64,000 bases of DNA from Bordetella genomosp. 12 (lineage in GTDB: Bacteria; Pseudomonadota; Gammaproteobacteria; Burkholderiales; Burkholderiaceae_B). Location of the stretch: assembly GCF_002261355.1 (NCBI RefSeq), contig NZ_NEVU01000003.1, positions 806,001 through 870,000 of the forward strand. Reading direction: 5' to 3'. The notes under the pieces were generated by a model, which worked only from the letters and a program-made list of their open reading frames with translations, did no database searches and was not told the origin of the DNA. The translations under genes were made by a program, and so were the position numbers. Below are positions 7,560 to 16,383 of this stretch, piece after piece. How positions within the stretch are numbered: the stretch's first letter is position 1; every line of letters starts with the position of its first letter.

Positions 7560-10139
7560 ATGTTCAAGCAAAGCGAGCCTGTCGATCGGCCGATGGCGCA
7601 ACTGGAGGCGCTCAACCGACTGATGGCTTTGGCCGAGTACAGTCCCGACGGACGGCTGCGGCGCGCCAACGACCTGTACCTGTCCATCCTGGGCCTGCAA
7701 CGTCAGGAGGTGCTCGGCCGCCAGCGGCGCAGCTTCTGCCCAGGCATTACCGAAGATGCGGATTTCTGGCCCAGGCTGCTCGCCGGCGAAGCATGTTCGA
7801 TCAAAGAAGAACAGATCGGGCGCGACGGCAAAAGCTGCTGGCTGCAAGCCAGCTATACGCCGGTCTTCAGCCCTGAAGGCAACATCCAGCACATTCTGAA
7901 GGCCGCCACCGACATCACCGAGCAGGTCAGGCAGGAACAACTGCAGCTCGACAATGTGCAACGCCTCACCCTGGCTGCGGACGCCACCGATACGGCCGTC
8001 ATCATGGCCGACGACGAGGCGCGCTTCATCTACGCTAACGCCGGCTTCACCCGCATGTTCGGGTGGAATGCCGAAGAGGTCATGGGGCAACACACGGTCG
8101 AACTGCTCACGCCCCACCTGGGCCGTGCCTACGCTCAGGCACGGCACAAGCAACTGCTCAAAGGCGTCTCCTCCCAACTTGAAGAGATCGTGGTCGGCAA
8201 ACAGGGCCAACGCTATTGGGCCAAGATCATCACCAACCCGATCTTCGGCAGCCAGGGCAGGATCACCCATATCGTGACGATGTTCACGGACATCACCCAC
8301 GCCAAACTGCATGAGGCCCTGCAGCAGCAAGTGCTGGAAGCCATGGTGCGCGAACAGGCGCTCACCGACGTACTCGAACTCGTCTGCAAGGAAGTCGAGC
8401 GCATCGCGCCCGAGATCGCCACCATCATCCTCGAAGTGGATCATGACGCGGGCCTGCGCACCCTGGCCGCGCCCAGTCTTCCCCCCCATTTCTGCCAGGA
8501 GCTGCAAAGCGCGTCCATCGGGGCTGGCTGCGCCGCGCGTCCGGATCCGGACATGCATCAGGACGGCGGCCGCGTGGAGGACCACGCCATCGAGTTGCTG
8601 TGCTCCAATTGCCTGGACATGGTGCTGCCGCAGGGCTTCACCGGCTGCTGCGCCACCCCCATTCGCAGCAGCCAGAATACGGTGGTGGGTTACTTCGCGT
8701 TTTACTACCGGCAACCGCGCAATGCGGCGGCGCAGGCCTTCCACCAGAGCCTAGTCGATGCCTGCACGCACTTGTGCGCCCTGGCGCTGGAGCGCGAACA
8801 CGCCCGCCAGCGCATCCGTCAATTGGCCTTCTACGATGATCTGACGGGCATCCCCAACCGCAATCTCTTGCTGGCCAAGGCGGCCCAGGCAATTACCGCG
8901 GCCGTGCGCAACAAGACGCCGCTGGCCGTGCTGTTCATTGATCTGGATCGCTTTAAACAGGTCAACGACACGCTGGGCCACATCGCCGGCGACGAGTTGT
9001 TGCGGACCGCCGCCGACCGCATGCGCGCCAGACTACGCCCCAACGATCTGATGGGACGGCTGTCCGGCGACGATTTCGTGGTCGTGCTGCCGAACACGGA
9101 TGCCGACCGCGCGGCCGACGTCGTCGAGCACCTACAAAACGAGTTGGCCCAGCCGCTGCGGCTGGCCAACACCGATCTGTCGGTTTCGGCCTGCGTGGGC
9201 GTGGCGCTGTTTCCCACGGATGGCAAGGATATGGATACGCTGCTGCAGCGCGCCGACCTAGCCATGCACGAAGCCAAGGCCGCCGGGCGCGGCGGCTTCA
9301 GCTTTTTCAGTGCGGACATGAACCGTCTGGCGCAGGAGCGCCTGGCGCTGGAAAACGATTTGCGCCTGGCCCTGAAGAAAGGCTTGTTGCGGCTGGACTA
9401 TCAACCCCAGATCGCGCTGGCGTCCGGCCGCCTCTATGGCGTGGAGGCCCTGGCCCGCTGGACCCATCCTACCCTGGGCGAAATCCCGCCCTCGCGCTTC
9501 ATTCCACTGGCCGAGGAATGCGGGCTGATCGCCGATCTGGGCCGTTGGGCCGTCCGTACGGCCTGCCGCCAATTGGCGGAATGGCGCGCCAGCGGCATGA
9601 CCGTGCCCGCCGTGTCGGTGAATCTGTCGCCCACCAGCTTCCATAACCCCGACCTGCCGCGCATGATCTCCGAGACCTTGCGCAGACATGGCCTCGCGCC
9701 GGATGACCTCACGCTGGAGCTGACCGAGAGCATCCTGCTCGATACCCACCCCAGCACCATGCGCACCATTGCCCAAGTCCATGCGCTGGGCGTGCGCCTG
9801 TCCATGGACGACTTCGGCACGGGCTACTCCAGCCTCAGTTATTTGCGCCGCCTGCCCGTCTCGGAACTCAAACTGGACCGCAGCTTCGTGGCGGATCTGG
9901 ATCACGATGCGGCGGCCAGCGCACTCAGCGCGGCGATTCTCGGTATTGGCGAGAGCCTGCAATTGACCGTCGTGGCCGAAGGGGTCGAAACCGCCACGCA
10001 GAACCAAATGCTGCGTGACCAAGGCTACCCGGTAGCCCAGGGCCACCTGTTCTCCCGCCCGCTGCCGGCCACCGAACTCGAAAACTGGCTGCGCCGGGAA
10101 CTGCCGGCCGTGCTGTCGCCCGCGCGCGGCGCTCACTGA
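7560..10139 (+). CDS. PAS-PAS-GAF-GGDEF-EAL cyclic-di-GMP phosphodiesterase, DosP-like
   Basis: 859 residues from ATG 7560, which has GAGAAGGTGGG just upstream; the frame is open back to a TTG at 7431 and an ATG at 7437. Order: PAS about 19-125, PAS about 135-250, GAF-like about 265-410, GGDEF about 420-580, EAL about 600-850. The diguanylate cyclase site reads SGDDF (residue 502) instead of GGDEF, so this domain is probably inactive or regulatory. The EAL domain keeps VEALARW (E629), PPSRFIPLAEE, LTESILLDT and DDFGTGYSSLSYL, so c-di-GMP hydrolysis is likely. The domain order and several stretches resemble E. coli DosP, an oxygen-sensing phosphodiesterase. Whether a PAS domain binds haem cannot be read. 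Confidence 0.88.
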   Translation: MFKQSEPVDRPMAQLEALNRLMALAEYSPDGRLRRANDLYLSILGLQRQEVLGRQRRSFCPGITEDADFWPRLLAGEACSIKEEQIGRDGKSCWLQASYTPVFSPEGNIQHILKAATDITEQVRQEQLQLDNVQRLTLAADATDTAVIMADDEARFIYANAGFTRMFGWNAEEVMGQHTVELLTPHLGRAYAQARHKQLLKGVSSQLEEIVVGKQGQRYWAKIITNPIFGSQGRITHIVTMFTDITHAKLHEALQQQVLEAMVREQALTDVLELVCKEVERIAPEIATIILEVDHDAGLRTLAAPSLPPHFCQELQSASIGAGCAARPDPDMHQDGGRVEDHAIELLCSNCLDMVLPQGFTGCCATPIRSSQNTVVGYFAFYYRQPRNAAAQAFHQSLVDACTHLCALALEREHARQRIRQLAFYDDLTGIPNRNLLLAKAAQAITAAVRNKTPLAVLFIDLDRFKQVNDTLGHIAGDELLRTAADRMRARLRPNDLMGRLSGDDFVVVLPNTDADRAADVVEHLQNELAQPLRLANTDLSVSACVGVALFPTDGKDMDTLLQRADLAMHEAKAAGRGGFSFFSADMNRLAQERLALENDLRLALKKGLLRLDYQPQIALASGRLYGVEALARWTHPTLGEIPPSRFIPLAEECGLIADLGRWAVRTACRQLAEWRASGMTVPAVSVNLSPTSFHNPDLPRMISETLRRHGLAPDDLTLELTESILLDTHPSTMRTIAQVHALGVRLSMDDFGTGYSSLSYLRRLPVSELKLDRSFVADLDHDAAASALSAAILGIGESLQLTVVAEGVETATQNQMLRDQGYPVAQGHLFSRPLPATELENWLRRELPAVLSPARGAH

Positions 10140-10209
10140 AGGCCGCCGGGCCCGCCAGGCAGCGCAGCGTGCTGGTAAACCCCAATACTTTAGAAATCCA
10201 TTCCGCCTA

Positions 10210-10252
10210 CACTTATTTGTACGAACAAATAATCAATACGTACAAATAAGTG
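10210..10252. promoter_or_regulatory. Inverted-repeat operator of the catabolic operon (likely GntR/HutC site)
   Basis: CACTTATTTGTACG (10210-10223) is repeated inverted as CGTACAAATAAGTG (10239-10252), a perfect 14-bp match. Nested inside, TTATTTGT (10213-10220) pairs with ACAAATAA (10225-10232). Three half sites of type TTTGTACG/ACAAAT thus lie within 43 bp, 13 bp before the start codon of the first operon gene and overlapping the region where RNA polymerase would bind. The HutC-type regulator in the same operon is the natural ligand, implying autorepression released by a pathway metabolite. The binding itself is inference. Confidence 0.7.
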
Positions 10253-10265
10253 AGGAGGATGTTTC

Positions 10266-10775
10266 ATGCAGTCTGCCATCGAAGTCGGCCCTCAGCGTTT
10301 TCGGGCTTCCTACGGCCGTTATCTCGAGGATTTCCAGCCCGGCCACGTGTATGAACATCGTCCGGGCCGCACCATCACGGACAACGACAACATTCAGTTC
10401 TCGCTGTTGACCATGAATGCCCACCCCATGCACTGCGACGCCAACTACGCCGCCAAGAGCGAGTTCGGCCGCCTGCTGGTCAACAGCGGCCTGTCGCTGG
10501 CGGTGGTGCTGGGCATGACCGTCAATGACGTCAGCGCCAAGGCCGTCGCCAATCTGGGCTGGAAGGAAATCAAGCTGACCGCTCCGGTCTTCGGCGGCGA
10601 TACGCTGTACGCCGAATCGGAAGTGCTGGAGGTCCGCCCCTCGAAAAGCCGCCCGACCCAGGGCATTGTGACCACCCGCACACGCGCCTTCAATCAGAAC
10701 GGCGTGATGGTCATGGAGTTTCTGCGTATGTCGCTCGTGCCCAAGCGCGGCCACGCCGTCGACGACCAACTCTAA
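10266..10775 (+). CDS. MaoC-family acyl-CoA hydratase (itaconyl-CoA hydratase candidate)
   Basis: 169 residues, start ATG 10266 with GAGGAGG nine bases upstream. The hot-dog fold MaoC pattern is seen: YLEDFQPGHVYEHRPGRTITDNDNIQFSLLTMNAHPMHCD has the catalytic Asp and His region, followed by GRLLVNSGL. Family members hydrate enoyl-CoA thioesters. First gene of an operon with a CoA-transferase and a CitE-like lyase; this trio equals Ich, Ict and Ccl of itaconate breakdown in Pseudomonas aeruginosa and Yersinia, so itaconyl-CoA to citramalyl-CoA is the likely reaction. Mesaconyl-CoA or another branched enoyl-CoA is the alternative. Expression is probably controlled by the operator at 10210-10252. 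Confidence 0.82.
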   Translation: MQSAIEVGPQRFRASYGRYLEDFQPGHVYEHRPGRTITDNDNIQFSLLTMNAHPMHCDANYAAKSEFGRLLVNSGLSLAVVLGMTVNDVSAKAVANLGWKEIKLTAPVFGGDTLYAESEVLEVRPSKSRPTQGIVTTRTRAFNQNGVMVMEFLRMSLVPKRGHAVDDQL

Positions 10776-10798
10776 AAAAAACGTGAGGAGACAAAACA

Positions 10799-11779
10799 AT
10801 GAAATTATTCTCAACCCCATGGCGTGTCGCCCTGGCGGTGGTGGCCGCGTGCGCCGCCAGTCTGCCGGCCCACGCCGAGTATCCCGAAAGACCCATCCGT
10901 ATGATCGTGGGTTTTCCGCCCGGGCAAGCGACGGACATCGTGGCCCGGATCGCCGCCAAGCAAATCCAGGATGCGCTGGGCAAACCTGTCATTGTCGAGA
11001 ACAAACCCGGAGCGGCGGGCAGCATCGGTTCTGATCTGGTCGCCAAGGCCGACCCGGACGGCTACACCCTGGTGGTGGGCTCCAGCGGCACCATGGCGAT
11101 CAATCCCAGCCTGTACTCGCATCTGCCCTACCACCCGCTCAAGGACTTCGAGCCCATCTCACTGCTGTCGGTCGTCCCTCTGTTTCTGGCGGTCAATCCC
11201 TCCGTCAAGGCCGAGACGGCCGCCGACTTCGTCAAGCTCGCCAAGGCCTCGCCGGGCAAACTCAATTACGGTTCGGGCGGCAGCGGCGTGACCAGTCACC
11301 TCACCATGGAGTTGCTCAAGCACGAGCAGGGCATGGACCTGGTACATGTGCCCTATAAAGGCAGCCCCGCAGCGGCCACCGACCTCATCGGCGGCCAGGT
11401 CAGCGCCATGATCGACACCGGCGCCGTGCTGCTGCCCTATGCGCGCAACGGCAAATTGCGCGTGTTGGCCGTGGCCAGCGAAAAACGCAATCCCGCCGCG
11501 CCCGAGATCCCGACCATGGAAGAAGCGGGCCTGGGCCATTTCGTGGCGCCCGCCTGGGTCGGTCTGGCCGCCCCCAAGGGCACGCCTCAACCCATCATCG
11601 ACAAGATCTACCAGGCGCTGGCCAAAAACTGGACCACAGCACCGGAAGTCGGGCGCGTGCTCAACGGTCTGGGCGCGGAGGCCGTGGTGATGCCGCCGGC
11701 GGAGTTTCGCAGCTATATCCAATCTGAAATCGACAAATGGGCCATCGCGGTGAACCTCGCTGGCGCCAAGGTGGACTGA
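10799..11779 (+). CDS. Tripartite tricarboxylate (Bug/TctC) periplasmic binding protein
   Basis: 326 residues. An N-terminal signal peptide ends at SLPAHA, followed by EYPERPIRMIVGFPPGQATD and ENKPGAAGSIGSDLVAK, the typical Bug family beginning. The later VPYKGSPAAATDLIGGQV is the second conserved ligand-binding stretch. Bug proteins bind organic acids in the periplasm; they are greatly expanded in Bordetella and relatives. No TctA/TctB membrane genes are nearby, so it would work with a transporter encoded elsewhere or as a sensor. Start ATG 10799 with GTGAGGAG upstream. Position in the operon suggests the ligand is the pathway substrate, possibly itaconate or a related dicarboxylate. Confidence 0.92.
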   Translation: MKLFSTPWRVALAVVAACAASLPAHAEYPERPIRMIVGFPPGQATDIVARIAAKQIQDALGKPVIVENKPGAAGSIGSDLVAKADPDGYTLVVGSSGTMAINPSLYSHLPYHPLKDFEPISLLSVVPLFLAVNPSVKAETAADFVKLAKASPGKLNYGSGGSGVTSHLTMELLKHEQGMDLVHVPYKGSPAAATDLIGGQVSAMIDTGAVLLPYARNGKLRVLAVASEKRNPAAPEIPTMEEAGLGHFVAPAWVGLAAPKGTPQPIIDKIYQALAKNWTTAPEVGRVLNGLGAEAVVMPPAEFRSYIQSEIDKWAIAVNLAGAKVD

Positions 11780-11784
11780 TCCTC

Positions 11785-13200
11785 ATGACGACATCCGACA
11801 CGACGACGCGCCTGTCGGCGCAACTGGCGCACCATGCCGTGCACGCCGATATCGACCATATCCCGGCCGAAGTCCGCCTGCGCGCCACCCACCTCATGCT
11901 CGACGCCTTGGGCATCGCGCTGGCTTCGACGCAATGGGACTTCGCTCGCCAGACCCTGGCCGGTCTGCGCGAACTGGCCGGCCCCGGCGGCGACCAGCCC
12001 GTCATCGGCCACGGCCAGAAACTGCCCATGCGCGATGCGGTCATCATGAATGCCCTGCTCATTCACGGGCTGGACTATGACGACACCCATCCCAGCGGCG
12101 TCATCCATGCCACGACTTCCGTGCTTCCCGCTGTGTTGGGGCTGTCCACGCGCCTGAATGCGTCGGGCCGCGACCTGCTCAATGCCTACGTCCTCGGCAT
12201 GGAAACCGCCACGCGCCTGGGCGCGGCCGCCAAGGGCGGTTTCCACCAGATCGGGTTTCATCCCACCGGACTGATCGGCGCCTTCGGCTGCACCCTGGCT
12301 GCGGCCCGGCTGCTGCGCCTGGACACCGCGCGCACCATCGATGCGCAAGGTATCGCGCTGTCGGTCGCCTCCGGCAGCCTGGAATGCCTGGAGGACGGGG
12401 CCTGGACCAAACGGCTGCATCCCGGCTGGGCCGCCGCGGCCGGCATCACGGCGGCCACCCTGGCCAAACATGGCTTCGTGGGGCCCGGCGCGGCGTACGA
12501 GGGCCGTTTCGGTCTGTACCCCAGCCACCTCGGCGCGCTGTACGAAAAGTGCGATCTGGGCATGGTCACCGCAGGTCTGGGCGAAGTCTGGGAAACGCTG
12601 AACGTCGCCATCAAGCCGGTGCCCGCCTGCCACTTCACGCATGCCTTCGCCGACGCGGCCGGCCTGTTGTCCAAAAGCTGGAATGGCGCGCCGATCCGGC
12701 GCATCGTGGCCAAGGTGCCGCCTGGCGCCATGAAAGCCGTCTGCGAACCGCGCGACAAGAAACTGCGGCCCTCCAACGCCTACGAGGCCCAGTTCAGCGT
12801 GCCCTACTCCGTGGCCTCCGGCCTGCGTTTCGGCCGCTTCACGCTGGATGCCCTCGATCCGGCTGCCTGGCAGGATCCGCAAACCCTGCAACTAGCCGCG
12901 CTGGTGGAGTGCGTGCCCGATCCGCAGGCGGACTTTCCGCGCTATTTCGGCGGGGAAGTGCATATCGAATTGGCCGATGGCCGCGTGCTCTCGCATGCCG
13001 AACCCATCAATCGCGGCGCGCCGGGCCGCCCCATCACCAATGAAGACATCGTCGTGAAGTTCTATGAAAACGCCTCGCGCGCGGTCGACCGCAAGCATGC
13101 CGATCATGTGCTGAACGCCGTCCTGGATATCGAACACGGCAGCGCCGCCGCGCTGTCCGAACTGCTGGGCGTGCAAGCCCGCATGGAGAATCGTCAATGA
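11785..13200 (+). CDS. MmgE/PrpD family protein
   Basis: 471 residues from ATG 11785, five bases after the tctC-like stop. HGLDYDDTHPSGVIHAT near residue 95 and KPVPACHFTHAFADAA near 275 are hallmark segments of the MmgE/PrpD family, which includes 2-methylcitrate dehydratase and cis-aconitate decarboxylase (the itaconate-forming enzyme). A homologous MmgE/PrpD gene is found in the P. aeruginosa itaconate cluster, where its role is not settled. Overlaps the next gene by 4 bp (ATGA). Exact reaction unknown; dehydratase, decarboxylase or CoA-ester isomerase are possible. Confidence 0.88.
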   Translation: MTTSDTTTRLSAQLAHHAVHADIDHIPAEVRLRATHLMLDALGIALASTQWDFARQTLAGLRELAGPGGDQPVIGHGQKLPMRDAVIMNALLIHGLDYDDTHPSGVIHATTSVLPAVLGLSTRLNASGRDLLNAYVLGMETATRLGAAAKGGFHQIGFHPTGLIGAFGCTLAAARLLRLDTARTIDAQGIALSVASGSLECLEDGAWTKRLHPGWAAAAGITAATLAKHGFVGPGAAYEGRFGLYPSHLGALYEKCDLGMVTAGLGEVWETLNVAIKPVPACHFTHAFADAAGLLSKSWNGAPIRRIVAKVPPGAMKAVCEPRDKKLRPSNAYEAQFSVPYSVASGLRFGRFTLDALDPAAWQDPQTLQLAALVECVPDPQADFPRYFGGEVHIELADGRVLSHAEPINRGAPGRPITNEDIVVKFYENASRAVDRKHADHVLNAVLDIEHGSAAALSELLGVQARMENRQ

Positions 13201-14369
13201 CGTCGCAATCCCTGGCCTCCCACCAAGACGCGGAACAGGAAGGCCTGATCCTCGACATGCTGGACCGCTTCCTGGCGGTCGAGGTCAAGCCGCATGTCCA
13301 ACGTCTCGAGCACGATGATATCTATCCCGAGGAAATCGTCGAGAAGATGAAGGAAATGGGCCTGTTCGGCTGCATCATCGATCCCGAGTACGGCGGGCTG
13401 GGCCTGTCGACGACGACCTATGCCAAGATCATCGAACGCATGTCGGCGGTGTGGATGTCCATCTCGGGCATCATCAATTCGCATCTCATCATGGCGATGG
13501 CCGTGCAGCGGTCCGGCACGCCGGCTCAGAAACGGGAGTTCCTGCCGCGCTTTGCCACCGGCGAGCTGCGCGGCGGCGTCGGGCTGACCGAGCCCGACGC
13601 GGGCACCGACCTGCAGGCCATCCGCACGGTGGCGCGCCGCGAAGGTGACGACTACGTGGTCAACGGCAGCAAGATGTGGATCACCAACAGCATGTATGGC
13701 AACTGCCTGGCGTTGCTGGTCAAGACCGATCCGCAGGCCGAGCCGCGCCACAAAGGCATGAGCCTGCTCATCGCCGAGAAGGGCCCCGGTTTCATTGTGA
13801 GCAAGAAGCTGGAGAAGCTCGGCTACAAAGGCATCGACACCTGCGCACTGTCCTTCGAAGACTATCGCGTTGCGGCGGATCGCCTGGTCGGCGGCGTCGA
13901 AGGCAAGGGACTGCAGCAAGTGCTCGGCGGCCTGGAACTCGGCCGCATCAATGTGGCCGCACGCGGGCTGGGCGTGGCGCAGGCCGCACTGGACGAGGCC
14001 GTCGCCTACGCGCAGGTCCGCAAGACCTTCGGCAAGCCCATCGCCGAGCACCAGGCCATCCAGCTGAAACTCGGCGAGATGGCGACCCGCACGCAGGCCG
14101 CGCGGCTGCTCGTCTATGCGGCGGCCGCCGCGTTCGATCGCGGCGAGCGCTGCGACATGGAAGCCGGCATGGCCAAATACTTCGCCACCGAGGCCGGCCA
14201 GGAAAACGCGCTTGAAGCCATGCGCATCTTCGGCGGCTATGGCTACTCCAAGGAATACAACGTCGAGCGTCTGTACCGTGACGCGCCGCTGCTGCTCATC
14301 GGCGAAGGCACCAACGAACTACAACGCATCATCATCGCCAAGCAATTGATCGAAAGGAATCCGGCATGA
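13197..14369 (+). CDS. Acyl-CoA dehydrogenase
   Basis: 390 residues, full length for the family. FAD and substrate motifs are present: GGVGLTEPDAGTDLQAIRT, MWITNSMYG, GRINVAARGLGVAQAALDEA, YAQVRKTFGKPIAEHQAIQ and IFGGYGYSKEYNVERLYRD. It oxidises an acyl-CoA to the enoyl-CoA and passes electrons to ETF. In this context the substrate may be methylsuccinyl-CoA or a similar C5 thioester, which would feed the hydratase; that is inference. Start and stop overlap both neighbours by 4 bp (ATGA), indicating translational coupling throughout the operon. Confidence 0.93.
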   Translation: MTSQSLASHQDAEQEGLILDMLDRFLAVEVKPHVQRLEHDDIYPEEIVEKMKEMGLFGCIIDPEYGGLGLSTTTYAKIIERMSAVWMSISGIINSHLIMAMAVQRSGTPAQKREFLPRFATGELRGGVGLTEPDAGTDLQAIRTVARREGDDYVVNGSKMWITNSMYGNCLALLVKTDPQAEPRHKGMSLLIAEKGPGFIVSKKLEKLGYKGIDTCALSFEDYRVAADRLVGGVEGKGLQQVLGGLELGRINVAARGLGVAQAALDEAVAYAQVRKTFGKPIAEHQAIQLKLGEMATRTQAARLLVYAAAAAFDRGERCDMEAGMAKYFATEAGQENALEAMRIFGGYGYSKEYNVERLYRDAPLLLIGEGTNELQRIIIAKQLIERNPA

Positions 14370-15586
14370 ACGCCGCCAGCGAACCCTCCTCTTCCCTGCC
14401 GCAGACAGGCCTGCCCCTGGCCGGCCTGCGCATCATCGCCGTCGAGCAGTACGGCGCCGGCCCCTTCGGCACCCAACATCTGGCCGACTTGGGCGCCGAA
14501 GTCATCAAGATCGAGAACCCGCGCGACGGCGGCGACGTGGGCCGTTCGGTCGGGCCGCACTACTTCGGCCCGGGCGACAGCCATTTCTACCAGTCCTTCA
14601 ATCGCAACAAAAAAAGCATCACCCTGGACCTCAAACTGCCCGAAGGCAAGAAGGTGCTGCGCGAGCTGGCCGCCGGCGCCGACGTGGTGTTCAACAACCT
14701 GCGCGGCGATCTACCGGGCAAGCTGGGGCTGACTTATGAGCAGCTCAAAGACGTGAATCCGCAACTGGTCTGCGGCCATCTTTCGGCCTATGGCCGCAGC
14801 GGTTCGCGCGCGGCCTGGCCCGGCTACGACTATCTCATGCAGGCCGAGGCGGGCTATCTCTCCCTGACCGGTGAACCGGACGGCCCCCCGGCGCGCATGG
14901 GCCTGTCCATCATCGATCTGATGACGGGCACCACGGCCGCCATGGGGCTGCTGGCCGGTGTCCTGGGCGCGCGCGCCAGCGGCCAGGGACGCGATATCGA
15001 CGTCAGCCTGTTCGACGTCGCACTGCACAACCTGGCCTATGTGGCGACCTGGTACCTGAATGCCGGCAAAGCCATCGGCCGTGAACCGCGCTCCGGCCAT
15101 CCCTCGCTGACCCCGAGCCAGTTGTACAAGACCCGCGATGGGTGGATTTTTCTCATGTGCAACAAGGAAAAGTTCTTCGGCGTGCTGGCCGAGTGCGTCG
15201 GCAAACCGGAATGGATCACGGCGGCGCACTACAAGACATTCAGGGACCGTCTGGCCAATCGCGAGCGCCTGACCGAAGAGCTGGATGCGGTCCTGCAACA
15301 GGAAGACACCGCGGAATGGATGCGCCGCTTCGCCGGCAAGGTTCCGGCCGCCCCGGTCTATGACGTGCAGCAGGCGCTCGACAGCGATTTCGTCAGGGAA
15401 CAGGAGCGGGTGCTGGACTTCGCCCATCCGCAAGGCGACGTACGCATGGTGGCCTCGCCGGTGCGCGCCGGACCGCACCCGGTCAATCCGGCGCCGTCCA
15501 TGGGGGCCAACACTGACGAACTCCTGCGCGAACTCGGCTACGATGCGGAGGATATTGATCAGCTCCGCCACCGCTCCGTGATATGA
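14366..15586 (+). CDS. CaiB/BaiF (class III) CoA-transferase, itaconate CoA-transferase candidate
   Basis: 406 residues. PLAGLRIIAVEQYGAGPFGTQHLADLGAEVIKIE and NRNKKSITLDLK are the standard class III N-terminal region. The Asp in MGLSIIDLMTGTTAAMGLLA is at the position of the catalytic aspartate that carries the CoA-acyl intermediate. It moves CoA between carboxylic acids, likely succinyl-CoA to the operon substrate. Together with the MaoC hydratase and CitE lyase this completes an itaconate-type activation, hydration and cleavage sequence. Overlaps its neighbours by 4 bp on both sides. Confidence 0.92.
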   Translation: MNAASEPSSSLPQTGLPLAGLRIIAVEQYGAGPFGTQHLADLGAEVIKIENPRDGGDVGRSVGPHYFGPGDSHFYQSFNRNKKSITLDLKLPEGKKVLRELAAGADVVFNNLRGDLPGKLGLTYEQLKDVNPQLVCGHLSAYGRSGSRAAWPGYDYLMQAEAGYLSLTGEPDGPPARMGLSIIDLMTGTTAAMGLLAGVLGARASGQGRDIDVSLFDVALHNLAYVATWYLNAGKAIGREPRSGHPSLTPSQLYKTRDGWIFLMCNKEKFFGVLAECVGKPEWITAAHYKTFRDRLANRERLTEELDAVLQQEDTAEWMRRFAGKVPAAPVYDVQQALDSDFVREQERVLDFAHPQGDVRMVASPVRAGPHPVNPAPSMGANTDELLRELGYDAEDIDQLRHRSVI

Positions 15587-16380
15587 CCTCCGACGCCGCC
15601 TCCGCCTCTCCTTTCGCGCTGAACCCGGCGCTGAAAGCCAGCCAGCCGCGCTATATGCAATTGGCGCAGACGCTGCTGAGCGAAATCGAGAGCGGGCAGT
15701 ATCCGGTCGGTTCGCAAATGCCGACCGAGTTCGAACTGTGCGAGCAGTTCGGCGTGAGCCGCTCGACCGCGAGGGAGGCGGTCAAGCGCCTGGTCGACCT
15801 CGGCCTGGTGGTGCGCCAACCGCGCATCGGCACGACGGTCTGTGCGCGCACGGTGTCCACCGGCTATCGGCAAAGCGTGGCCGATGTCAGCGATCTCTAC
15901 CAGTACGCATCCGAAACGACCTTGGTCATCGAATCGCGCCAGACGCGCGAGATCGATGCCGAACGCGCCCGCGCCCTGGATGCGACGGCCGGCGAAACCT
16001 GGCTGCACCTGCAGGGCCGGCGCCACGCCGGCAATCCCGCGGAACCCATCTGCACGACCGAGATCTGGATCCATCCCGCCTTCCGCTCCATCCAGGGCAT
16101 GCATGGCCCGCTCAAAGGCGCGGTGCACGCCCAGATCGAAAAACACTTCGGCGAGGTGATCGCCGCGGTTGAGCAGGAGATCCGGGCCGTCGTCCTGACC
16201 AGTGCCGACGCGCAGCAACTCAACGCCCAGCCGCATACCGCGGCGCTGCTGGTCACCCGCAAATATCGCAACCGGCGCAACCAGCTCGTCGAGTTGGCCA
16301 CCAGCATTCATCCGGCCGACCGCTTCAGCTACAGCACCGTCCTGCGCCGCGAATGGGGCGTGGGCATGAAGGACCGCTGA
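15583..16380 (+). CDS. GntR family regulator, HutC subfamily
   Basis: 265 residues. An N-terminal winged helix (MQLAQTLLSEIESGQYPVGS, then CEQFGVSRSTAREAVKRLV) is followed by a UTRA-type ligand domain (about 95-250) containing GETWLHLQGRRHA. HutC-type proteins bind palindromic sites and release them on binding a small molecule. It is embedded in the operon with a 4-bp overlap upstream and a 3-bp gap downstream, so it is transcribed with its targets. The inverted repeat at 10210-10252 is its probable operator. Confidence 0.9.
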   Translation: MTSDAASASPFALNPALKASQPRYMQLAQTLLSEIESGQYPVGSQMPTEFELCEQFGVSRSTAREAVKRLVDLGLVVRQPRIGTTVCARTVSTGYRQSVADVSDLYQYASETTLVIESRQTREIDAERARALDATAGETWLHLQGRRHAGNPAEPICTTEIWIHPAFRSIQGMHGPLKGAVHAQIEKHFGEVIAAVEQEIRAVVLTSADAQQLNAQPHTAALLVTRKYRNRRNQLVELATSIHPADRFSYSTVLRREWGVGMKDR

Positions 16381-16383
16381 CCC

